From Acidimicrobiaceae bacterium (GTDB lineage: Bacteria > Actinomycetota > Acidimicrobiia > Acidimicrobiales > RAAP-2), in contig JAOBWI010000042.1 of NCBI GenBank assembly GCA_025463285.1, positions 1 to 34,530 on the forward strand: 34,530 nt of DNA, read 5' to 3'. The notes under the pieces are model-generated. The model had not been told where the DNA came from. It did not search any database and worked only from the letters and a program-made list of their open reading frames with translations. Positions 7,725 to 14,934 of this stretch are shown piece after piece. Position numbers and translations under genes: made by a program. Position 1 is the first letter of the stretch; every line of letters begins with the position of its first letter.

Positions 7725-8873
7725 CTAATTCGGGCCGCAGTCTTCTCTCACTTTTGGCACGTTATGCAGTGAGGGTCCAATGACGCCGCTATACATTCGC
7801 GCGATCTCGGGACGCTGATTTCCCAGGGCGCCGAGACTAGTGGAAGGCGCAGCACCTTCCAGCGAAATCCGGAGAAAACGAATTATCGTTGCCGATACGA
7901 CGCCAAAGGCAGCCACGTCCACGCCGTCGAAGGGGGTGAGGTGATGAGCCCTTTGAAGTTCGAGGAACCACTTGTTGGATTGGTGAATGTTGTTGTAAAG
8001 GTGCGCGCCCTCTCGAAAAGGGTTGCACTGGTCGAGGAGGCTTTGCGCCACGAACAAATCGGGTCGACTGGCCTCGGCGGCGTACGACTGGGATCTGTCT
8101 TCGGCCCCCGAAAGGATGATTACCGCCCGATAGGCAATGCCGGTGCGCAAGCTCGAGTAGTTAATGCCCTGGGGGTTGAGGCCCTGGTCGTAGGCCAGCA
8201 TCCCCACCGCCATCGCCCCATCGGAATGCCCCGCCAAGGCGATTTCCGAGGGCTCGACGAGGCCGCTGACGAGTGGGCAGTTTGATGTTTCGTTAGCTGA
8301 CGCTGCGAGGACCGCCCTGGTAACAAAGGCGAGATCCCCTGGTTCGTTGGCGAGATCGTCTTCGGTGTTCGCCCTGGGCTGGGCGGCGACGGCGGGCGCG
8401 CTCTCGTCGGGAAAGAAGGGCGCCACGACAACGAATCCGGCTCGCACCCACGTATCCAACAGGGCCGCGTATGTGTCGGGCGTCACGTCGTAGCCGTGGG
8501 CGAAGACGATCATCGGATAGCCCCCATTTCGTGCCACGGGGAGTGCACCGGGCGTTTCCCCTGTTCCACCGTCAAAGGAATTCGTGGAATATCTGATTTC
8601 GGTCACCAGCGTGCGACTGGGTGAAAGGACTCGATACGGGGTCGTTGAATAGCTGAGCACCGAGCGGGTGTGATCAACGAACGTGCAGCGGGCTATTCCG
8701 ACTCCGAAGAGCGCTGCGGGAGTTGAGAGGTGGTCACGGGAAGTCTCTGCGCCGAGAGGAACAGTCAGAATCATCGCAATAAAGCATGTCGTCGCCATCG
8801 CGAGCGAGCAGCGACGAGCGTTGCGGTAGCGGCGTCGGCGGCGTTCTGTTCGACGGCACCAAGTCACGTTCAT
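7725..8873 (-). CDS. Secreted alpha/beta hydrolase
   Basis: Serine hydrolase of 382 aa with a basic N-terminus and a hydrophobic export signal (about residues 24-42). The alpha/beta fold is marked by FAHGYD (oxyanion-hole region, 124-129) and the nucleophile elbow GHSDG with Ser217. H310 or H311 near the C-terminus is a candidate for the triad His. The pattern resembles the chlorophyllase, PAF-acetylhydrolase and cutinase-like group (HGYD, VVAPFFPDE, GHSDGA). An ester substrate is likely, but its identity is not readable. ATG at 8873 was taken, with a GAGG about 14 bases before it. An internal ATG at residue 26 would shorten the basic leader. It is transcribed toward the NAGPA-family gene and may share a message with it. 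Confidence 0.78.
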   Translation of the reverse strand: MNVTWCRRTERRRRRYRNARRCSLAMATTCFIAMILTVPLGAETSRDHLSTPAALFGVGIARCTFVDHTRSVLSYSTTPYRVLSPSRTLVTEIRYSTNSFDGGTGETPGALPVARNGGYPMIVFAHGYDVTPDTYAALLDTWVRAGFVVVAPFFPDESAPAVAAQPRANTEDDLANEPGDLAFVTRAVLAASANETSNCPLVSGLVEPSEIALAGHSDGAMAVGMLAYDQGLNPQGINYSSLRTGIAYRAVIILSGAEDRSQSYAAEASRPDLFVAQSLLDQCNPFREGAHLYNNIHQSNKWFLELQRAHHLTPFDGVDVAAFGVVSATIIRFLRISLEGAAPSTSLGALGNQRPEIARMYSGVIGPSLHNVPKVREDCGPN

Positions 8874-9201
8874 CGAGTTTCGGCCTCAGATTTCATTGCG
8901 TACGATGAGAAATCAATCGCCCACGAGAAGGCTAATCAAACAGGTTCGCCGTGGTAACCCAGTATTCAGAACACGACTGCATCCATTAGGCCGAGCGCAC
9001 AAAGAGAATGTACCGACAGATCTTGGTGCCAGATAGAGAGACCGCTGCCGACGCGATGGACCGGGAACTTTGGGGTGGCGTCTGACTGCGGAATTGATTC
9101 ATTGGTCTGCGCCCACACTCTTGCCAGGAAAGGCTCCGAGGACTTAACTCGAAACGAGGACGCAGATTTGCGAGCTGACGAGGACAGTGGGTTCCGTTAG
9201 T
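8874..9201. other. Divergent intergenic region, no gene seen
   Basis: This 328-bp region separates the minus-strand hydrolase from the plus-strand vapBC pair and must contain both promoters. The vapB -10 box begins at 9202. A minus-strand ORF (8986-9210) has unremarkable composition, no recognisable domain, and would run into the vapB promoter, so I leave it out. No repeat of note. Confidence 0.5.
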
Positions 9202-9217
9202 TATACTCACAGGTATG
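9202..9217 (+). promoter_or_regulatory. vapB -10 box with apparent leaderless start
   Basis: TATACT (9202-9207, five of six consensus positions) ends seven bases before the ATG at 9215. Transcription would begin at or next to the start codon, with no room for a ribosome site. I see no convincing -35 box at 16-18 bp. Confidence 0.5.
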
Positions 9218-9433
9218 ACTTACCGTGTTGGCCCCAAGGGGCAAGTCGTGATTCCAAAATCGATTCGCGATCGTTTGGGGATCGCCCCTGGCGACGAGGT
9301 CGATGTTTCTCTCGACGGCACAGCCGTGCGGGTCGAGCCCGTGCGGGAGCAAACGAGTCTTCGCGGGAGCTTGGCGGGTCGAGGACTCCTCTCGGAGCTC
9401 GAAACGAATCACCGCGCAGAACGCGACCGGTGA
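9215..9433 (+). CDS. vapB: AbrB/MazE-family antitoxin (VapB)
   Basis: Small antitoxin of 72 aa. The N-terminal 45 residues form a SpoVT/AbrB swapped-hairpin DNA-binding domain: YRVGPKGQVVIPKSIRDRLG, then PGDEVDVSLDG and VRVEPV. The remaining charged tail should wrap the toxin. It is expected to bind its own promoter, alone or with VapC, and to keep the toxin inactive. The start ATG at 9215 lies seven bases after a strong -10 box, so the message is probably leaderless. Its TGA overlaps the toxin GTG by four bases (GTGA, 9430-9433), a standard coupling for this pair. The family call is secure. Whether the pair is best named VapB depends on the PIN partner. Confidence 0.93.
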   Translation: MTYRVGPKGQVVIPKSIRDRLGIAPGDEVDVSLDGTAVRVEPVREQTSLRGSLAGRGLLSELETNHRAERDR

Positions 9434-9816
9434 CCGAGTGCCTGGATTCCTGGGCCGTACTGGCCTGGCTCGAAGGTGAGGAGCCAGCAGCCAGTCGCGT
9501 GCAGGAAGCTCTCGTGAGCCGCCCGGTGATGAGTTGGATCAACGTGGGCGAGGTCGCGTACGTGCTCGAACGACGTGCTGGCCCTGACCGCTCGCGCGAG
9601 GTCGTGCGCGAGCTACGCCGTTTGCTGCATCTAGATCTTCCCACTGAAGAGCGAGTGATCGAAGCTGCCCGCGTGAAGGCGGGACACCCGATGGCGTATG
9701 CCGACGCGTTCGCGGTCGCTACTGCCCTTGCTCACGGAGCCGACCTTCTAACGGGTGATCCGGAAATCTTGCAAGGAGACGCCTCCTGGTCAATTGTGGA
9801 CCTTCGTCGCTCGTGA
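9430..9816 (+). CDS. vapC: PIN-domain ribonuclease toxin (VapC)
   Basis: Toxin of 128 aa, one complete PIN domain. The four acidic residues expected at the metal site are present in order: Asp in CLDSWAVLAWL near the N-terminus, Glu in NVGEVAYVLERR, Asp in YADAFAVATA and Asp in LLTGDPEI. It is therefore expected to be an active Mg-dependent RNase. VapC targets in other bacteria include tRNA and the 23S sarcin-ricin loop. The target here is unknown. I chose GTG at 9430, which overlaps the antitoxin stop. The frame stays open upstream to 9187, but that extension lies inside vapB. No truncation or frameshift is seen. Confidence 0.93.
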   Translation: MTECLDSWAVLAWLEGEEPAASRVQEALVSRPVMSWINVGEVAYVLERRAGPDRSREVVRELRRLLHLDLPTEERVIEAARVKAGHPMAYADAFAVATALAHGADLLTGDPEILQGDASWSIVDLRRS

Positions 9817-9996
9817 CCATCGACGCTTTTGTTGCAGTGAGACAGCACGGGCGTAAGCCGGAGCGATCGAAATTGGAAGGATGGGAGGCTGCCCCTACTG
9901 AGGATGAGGATTTCCTACCGTCCGTTGTACCGTCGGCGAGGTTGAATATATACGTTTAGTGAAGAGCGCCACCGTGACTTCAACTGTGACGAGCTC

Positions 9997-10545
9997 CTAC
10001 ATCAGACTGATGCCGATGGCCGCGCCAACGAGGACGAGGACGGCACCGCCGATCAATTCGCTACGTGCCCCGAGCCTCGCCCCGAGTTGCCCACCGATCT
10101 CGAGGCCCAGCAACGAGAGCGCAACACTGACCGCAGCGATGGTGACTGCAGCGACTAGGAGGTTCACGCGATACGCGCCGAGGGCGAATCCGATGACGAT
10201 ATTGTCGATGCTCAACGCTCCGCCAATCAGCACGAGCCGCCGGACGGTCAGTTCTGGGCTCTTGGCACCGTCCTCGTCGCCGAGAAGTTCAGTCACGATG
10301 ACGTACGCTCCGGCTAGGCCGAGCAGTACGCCCGCCACCGGTTTGGCAGTGCCGCCCAGACCGTGGGCCAGAGAGCGCCCAATAAGAAGACCGACGACTG
10401 GCATGACGGCTTCGAAGGTCCCGAAAATCAAGGCGACTCGAAGGCGCAACCTTCGATCGACTCCGGAGAATCCGAGGGCCGTTGATGCAGCAAAATTGTC
10501 TAGGCCCACCGACATTGCAACCAAGAACAGTGCGATCACTTCCAT
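9997..10545 (-). CDS. MntP-like manganese efflux pump
   Basis: Integral membrane protein of 182 aa with about six hydrophobic segments, the normal MntP length. It has the paired family motifs, VAMSVGLDNFAAS near the N-terminus and GGALSIDNIVIG after the midpoint, each with the Asp expected in a metal path. FGTFEAVMPVVGLLIG lies between them. It probably exports Mn(II). In many MntP proteins the Asp is followed by Ala (DAFAVS, DALAVG), but here both sites read D-N. That marks a divergent subgroup, so the metal is not certain. I took ATG at 10545 because the membrane domain begins there. The frame stays open 54 codons upstream with a low-complexity sequence unlike the family. No good ribosome site is visible. 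Confidence 0.8.
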   Translation of the reverse strand: MEVIALFLVAMSVGLDNFAASTALGFSGVDRRLRLRVALIFGTFEAVMPVVGLLIGRSLAHGLGGTAKPVAGVLLGLAGAYVIVTELLGDEDGAKSPELTVRRLVLIGGALSIDNIVIGFALGAYRVNLLVAAVTIAAVSVALSLLGLEIGGQLGARLGARSELIGGAVLVLVGAAIGISLM

Positions 10546-11008
10546 AACGTAATTTGTGACAGATCTGCAGAGAGCACTTGACGTCGTTCCAGTTCCGATT
10601 GGCGCTTCCAAAGGTCTTCGAAGGCAGCTTCTTACGAGTGTCGGCCGCCTGGTGCGAGGTGACGAAATTCGTGATCCTTCGCTGGCCTCAATCTCGATCT
10701 GCTCCATTTTTGCAACCCGTTGCAGCGGCCACGACGCATCTGATGAGCGAGTCGTGCACGAAAGTCGGCTGAAGAGCTAATGACATTTATTGGCTGTGAT
10801 TTAGCTGAGAAGTTCTCGGTGCGCACCGAGTTCGATGGTACGGACCGGACACGACTCGAACAACAAAGTCGTTCCGCCGCCGCAAAATTGCGCGTCTCTA
10901 GCGGCGTGTGATCCTTTGGAACTACTCTCACGTCGAGCGGTGCGCATTTCTACCAGTCGCTATCGTCAGGATCGATCGGCCAACTGCCGGGAAACAGCTG
11001 GAGGATAG
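10546..11008. other. Divergent control region between mntP-like gene and treT
   Basis: This 463-bp non-coding stretch lies between two divergent genes. It contains the 16-bp palindrome listed separately and a smaller one, CGCAA-AA-TTGCG, at 10881-10892. The treT ribosome site GGAGG is at 11000-11004. I looked on the minus strand for the manganese yybP-ykoY riboswitch that often precedes mntP and saw nothing like its conserved core. Minus-strand ORFs here (for example 10632-10931) are not convincing. Confidence 0.5.
10815..10830. promoter_or_regulatory. Perfect 16-bp palindrome, candidate operator
   Basis: CTCGGTGCGCACCGAG is its own reverse complement. It lies about 270 bp upstream of the MntP-like start and 180 bp upstream of the treT start. 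The form suits a dimeric helix-turn-helix regulator. I do not recognise it as a known actinobacterial box. Confidence 0.4.
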
Positions 11009-12415
11009 ATGGACGAGATTGAAATTCCTTCACTTGATGCGACACGCTTTGATTCGATACTGGAAACCGATCAGGCAGAAGAGTTCGCCACACGCCTACG
11101 CGCAGCCTCGTCCCAACTAGACGGCCACACCTACTGGCATATCAACTCCACCGCGGCGGGGGGCGGCGTGGCCGAGATGCTGCAGTCGGTCCTTTCCTAC
11201 CTTCGAGGTGGCGGCATTAACGCGCGGTGGGCGGTGATTGAGGGTGATGAGGAATTCTTCGTGGTCACTAAGCGCATCCATAATTTTCTCCACGGTTCGA
11301 AAGGCGATGGTGGTTCCCTGGGCGAGGCCGAGCGGGCCGCCTACGAGCTCGCCCTTGGTCACCAGTTCAAAGACCTCGAAGCCCTCGTGCAACCGGGCGA
11401 TGTGGTCGTCCTTCATGATCCACAAACGCTTGGAATGGCTCCTCATCTCCGCGAACTTGGCGCATCGGTCATCTGGAGCTGTCACGTGGGAACCGATGAG
11501 CCAAACGAATTCGCTCATAGTGCGTGGGAGTTCCTCGCGCCGTACGCACGCCTTGCCCAACGGGTGGTGTTCTCCCGACGAAGCTACGCGTGGGATCTAC
11601 TCGACCCCACCCTCGTCGAGGTCATCGCACCGTGCATCGACGCGTTCTCGCCGAAAAACCAGCGCCTCACGGCCGACGTGGTCGCCGCCGTCTTGGATCA
11701 GTCGGGCGTTGTACCTAGTGGATCGTCTGGGCCGGCGAGCTTTCATCGTCAGAATGGTGATGAGGCGGTCGTCAAAGCCAGAGCCGTGATGTTAGAAGAG
11801 GAGCCCGTGCCTGCGGGCGCCAAGCTCGTGACGCAAATATCACGCTGGGACCCGCTGAAGGATCACTTAGGGGTCATGGTCGGATTCTGTGAGTACGTGC
11901 CAGAAAGCATTGACGCCCATGTGGTGCTCGTGGGACCATCGCCCGAATCCGTCACCGACGATCCCGAGGGCGGCGACACGCTCGACGAGCTTCGCAAGGC
12001 GTGGAGCCAGCTCCCCGATGCGTCCCGCGAACGCGTCCACATCGCGTGTTTGCCGATGGACGACCTCGCGGAGAACGCGGCGATCGTGAACGCCCTGCAG
12101 CGGCGCTCCGACGTGATCATCCAAAAGAGCTTGGCCGAAGGCTTCGGTCTGACGGTCGCCGAAGCGATGTGGAAAGAGACGCCGACTGTCGCGTCTGCGG
12201 TGGGCGGAATTCAGGAGCAGATCGAAGACGGGGTCAATGGCCTCCTGGTCGATCCGCATGACCTTGAGCAATTTGGCCGAGCGGTCTCCGGCCTGCTCGA
12301 AGATCCCGATCGCGCGCGCGAGCTCGGTCGCCGAGCCCATATCAGTGTGCGCGATCACTATCTCGCACCCCATTATTTAGCCCGCTTCCTAGAGCTCGCG
12401 ATGTCGGTGAGTTGA
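11009..12415 (+). CDS. treT: TreT-like trehalose synthase (GT4 glycosyltransferase)
   Basis: GT-B fold retaining glycosyltransferase, 468 aa, of the trehalose glycosyltransferring synthase type. This enzyme joins an NDP-glucose donor and glucose to trehalose, reversibly. Conserved stretches recall archaeal TreT: HINSTAAGGGVAEML (residues 44-58), INARWAVIEG with FFVVTKRIHNFLHG, VVLHDPQ, and IWSCHVGTDEPN. Further on are ISRWDPLKDH and the nucleotide-sugar site AEGFGLTVAEAMW from residue 376, with Glu377. The soluble protein is complete, and ATG at 11009 follows GGAGG. It lies 45 bp before a membrane GT2 gene on the same strand and may be co-transcribed. A role in osmoprotection, or in supplying or recycling glucose near a polysaccharide synthase, is inferred. 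A different acceptor cannot be excluded. Confidence 0.85.
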   Translation: MDEIEIPSLDATRFDSILETDQAEEFATRLRAASSQLDGHTYWHINSTAAGGGVAEMLQSVLSYLRGGGINARWAVIEGDEEFFVVTKRIHNFLHGSKGDGGSLGEAERAAYELALGHQFKDLEALVQPGDVVVLHDPQTLGMAPHLRELGASVIWSCHVGTDEPNEFAHSAWEFLAPYARLAQRVVFSRRSYAWDLLDPTLVEVIAPCIDAFSPKNQRLTADVVAAVLDQSGVVPSGSSGPASFHRQNGDEAVVKARAVMLEEEPVPAGAKLVTQISRWDPLKDHLGVMVGFCEYVPESIDAHVVLVGPSPESVTDDPEGGDTLDELRKAWSQLPDASRERVHIACLPMDDLAENAAIVNALQRRSDVIIQKSLAEGFGLTVAEAMWKETPTVASAVGGIQEQIEDGVNGLLVDPHDLEQFGRAVSGLLEDPDRARELGRRAHISVRDHYLAPHYLARFLELAMSVS

Positions 12416-12460
12416 TGGGCGATCTCGAGCAGCGTCGGTAGAAGAAAGAAAGGGAGCATC

Positions 12461-14776
12461 GTGCTGTTCAGCTTCTTCGTCGTCTGCAGCGTCGGTCTCG
12501 CGTTGGCGATAGTTCTCCTCGCGCTCGCGGGCGAACGCCTTCGGTTCGCTTCGCGAATCTCCGGCGTTGTACTCGCCGCTGTCGTGTGCTTCGCCGCGGG
12601 TTGGATTGCCTCCGAGGTCTGGGGACTATCTTCCGGGCCTGTTGACGTCGCAGAGATCTACAGCTTCGGGGTGATCGTCGTCGTCATCGTGCTCCGGCCG
12701 GTGTGGAACGCTATCGGCCAAGTCTTCATGGGCAGCGTCGTCGCGGCCGCGCTCGCGTATTTGACTTTCGCGGCCTCCATCACGGTCGACGGAAACCTCT
12801 CGATAATTGGCGCCGCGGCTTCTGCTCTGTTGTTCCTCCTCGAACTGACTGCTCTCTTTCTCTCCTGCACCTTCGCCTTTGAGACCTGCGATGTCATCTG
12901 CAGGGTCCGGCACTCACGACAGTTCCCCGAACCCGATCAAAACTATCGACCCAAGGTATCGCTGCATATCGCCGCCTACAACGAACCCCCAGAGATGCTT
13001 ATCGAAACGATAAGAACCGCCGAACAGATGAACTATCCCAACTTCGAGATCGTTGTCATCGACAACAACACGCCGGACCCTGATGTATGGTTCCCGGTCG
13101 AGCAGTACTGCGCGGACAGGCCAAACGTGACGTTCGTCCATGTCAACCCGTGGCCCGGATACAAGTCCGGCGCGCTCAACCTAGCTTTGAGCGACCACAC
13201 CGACCCCGGCGCCGAGATTATCGGCGTTATCGACTCGGACTATCTCGTTGACCCGAACTGGCTGGAAGAGACTGTCGGATTCTTTTCTGACCCCAACCTC
13301 GCCTTCGTCCAGACCCCGCAGGACTACCGCGGCTACGAGGGCAGCACGTACCTCACCGCCTGCTACGACGCCTACCGGTATTTCTTCGCCACCGCAATGC
13401 CCTCGCGCAATGAACGCAACTCGATCATCTTCGCGGGCACGATGGGTCTGCTGCGGCGAAGTCTGCTCACCTCCATCGAGGGCTGGGATGAGTGGTGCAT
13501 CACTGAGGACGCCGACACGTCTCTTCGGCTGCTGCGCGCGGGTTACTCAGGCTTGTTCCTCGGGAAGAGCTTCGGGCGGGGCATCATGCCGCTTACCTTC
13601 ACCTCACTCAAGAGCCAGCGATTCCGGTGGTGTTTCGGTGGCATGCAGATTCTGCGCCAGCACTGGAAGAGCCTGATGCCCTGGGATCGCTCCCCGGACA
13701 ACCACCTCTCGATCGCCCAGCGTTTCGATTACTTGGTTGGCGGGTTGCAGTGGATGAACGATCTCGTCTATCAGGGCTTCACCATCGTGCTCCTCACGGT
13801 CGCGAGTCTCCTTCTCGCCGGCGATACGGTGGCGATTCGACCGCTCATTGGCCCGACGGTGCTTCTTCCTGGCACGCTTCTCGCTGCTGGCCTACTGCGC
13901 GCTGTGTGGGCGCTTCGTCAAAGAACCGGGGTCACCTATCGGCGCGCGGTCTTGGCGTTCTTGAACTGGTTGTCACTTTCGTGGACGGTCGCCATCGCCT
14001 GCGTTCAAGGCCTTCTTCGTCGCGAGGGCGTCTTTCTCAGAACGCCGAAGACGGACTCCCACGACAAGCTGTCGGCTGCGTTGCTGGCCGCTCGAACCGA
14101 GACCATGATCTTGGTGCTGCTATGGGGATCGGGTATCGCGTTAGGCATCGTTGCTCATCCCACGGTATTACTGCTCGCCCTCCTGGCCTGGCAAGGCGTC
14201 GTGTATGCCTCTGCGCCACTGATGTCATGGCTCGCACAGCGGACAAACTTAACGCCAGAGCTCGAGCGGCGTCGACGCACCGAGCGAGCTCGCGAGCGGC
14301 TGGTGACCGTATTGCGGCCAGTGGCGATCGGTTCGGCTGCACTCGCCACCGCGGCGGCGTGCACGTTTGTCGTTGTCGTCGCCCTCGGCACGAGCAACGC
14401 CGGCCATCCCAGGAATCCTTTCACCGTGCCCCAACGTTCCGGCACGAAGGGTCCGTTTGGCGTCCCGGTGTCGAAGCACACCGCTTCTTCGACAACAACT
14501 ACCACCACGACCACCTCCACGACCGTGCCGTCCTCGAGCACGACCACCACCACCGGGCCGTCCTCGAGCACGACCACCACGACCGGGCCCTCCTCGAGCA
14601 CGACCACCACTACCGGGACTTCCTCCAGCACGACTTCGACGAACCCGTCGACCACCACCACTGTGGCGCCGTCGACCACGACCACGACCAAGCCGCCGTC
14701 GACTACCACCACGACCAAGCCGCCGTCGACTACCACCACCACTGCGGCGCCGACCACCACCACTACGGCGCCATGA
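12461..14776 (+). CDS. Membrane GT2 polysaccharide synthase with Thr/Ser/Pro tail
   Basis: Processive-type family 2 glycosyltransferase, 771 aa, resembling cellulose and beta-glucan synthases. About four or five N-terminal membrane segments (to residue 145) precede a cytosolic GT2 domain. That domain has HIAAYNEPPEML (about 169), IDSDY (256-260), TEDAD (about 348) and QRFRW (about 386), the D-D-TED-QxxRW set of this class. Four or more membrane segments follow, including one at about 625-645. The last 100 residues, from about 672, are almost entirely Thr, Ser and Pro in tandem 10- and 9-residue units and should lie outside the cell. GTG at 12461 follows AAAGGGAG. The neighbouring GH5 glycosidase supports export of a glucose polymer. 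The exact linkage is not readable. The tail is unusual for the family. Confidence 0.88.
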   Translation: MLFSFFVVCSVGLALAIVLLALAGERLRFASRISGVVLAAVVCFAAGWIASEVWGLSSGPVDVAEIYSFGVIVVVIVLRPVWNAIGQVFMGSVVAAALAYLTFAASITVDGNLSIIGAAASALLFLLELTALFLSCTFAFETCDVICRVRHSRQFPEPDQNYRPKVSLHIAAYNEPPEMLIETIRTAEQMNYPNFEIVVIDNNTPDPDVWFPVEQYCADRPNVTFVHVNPWPGYKSGALNLALSDHTDPGAEIIGVIDSDYLVDPNWLEETVGFFSDPNLAFVQTPQDYRGYEGSTYLTACYDAYRYFFATAMPSRNERNSIIFAGTMGLLRRSLLTSIEGWDEWCITEDADTSLRLLRAGYSGLFLGKSFGRGIMPLTFTSLKSQRFRWCFGGMQILRQHWKSLMPWDRSPDNHLSIAQRFDYLVGGLQWMNDLVYQGFTIVLLTVASLLLAGDTVAIRPLIGPTVLLPGTLLAAGLLRAVWALRQRTGVTYRRAVLAFLNWLSLSWTVAIACVQGLLRREGVFLRTPKTDSHDKLSAALLAARTETMILVLLWGSGIALGIVAHPTVLLLALLAWQGVVYASAPLMSWLAQRTNLTPELERRRRTERARERLVTVLRPVAIGSAALATAAACTFVVVVALGTSNAGHPRNPFTVPQRSGTKGPFGVPVSKHTASSTTTTTTTTSTTVPSSSTTTTTGPSSSTTTTTGPSSSTTTTTGTSSSTTSTNPSTTTTVAPSTTTTTKPPSTTTTTKPPSTTTTTAAPTTTTTAP
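14528..14749 (+). repeat. Two in-frame tandem repeats encoding Thr-rich units
   Basis: Repeat A has a 30-bp period encoding PSSSTTTTTG, with four copies at 14528-14557, 14558-14587, 14588-14617 and 14618-14647 (the last diverged). Repeat B has a 27-bp period encoding PSTTTTTKP, with copies at 14669-14695, 14696-14722 and 14723-14749 (the last diverged to PSTTTTTAA). All changes keep the frame and mostly the amino acids. Such tracts are prone to copy-number change. Confidence 0.9.
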
Positions 14777-14934
14777 GCTTCTTCGCGGGTGCCGCGGCTG
14801 CGCCCGAGAGCACGTCCTTCTCGAGCCCGTTCGCGCCGCCGACGGCGTCCAACCATGGTGATGACCATCTTCTTGCCAGTTGACGAGAACAGCGCACCTG
14901 GACAAAAGGACGATCGTGCGGCGTGGAGGCGCGT

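Noticed and set aside
10546..10800. yybP-ykoY manganese riboswitch before the MntP-like gene
   Set aside because: The conserved core was not found on the minus strand by eye.
10632..10931. Minus-strand 99-codon ORF in the divergent control region
   Set aside because: No domain, overlaps palindromic control sequence, and would overlap the extended mntP frame.
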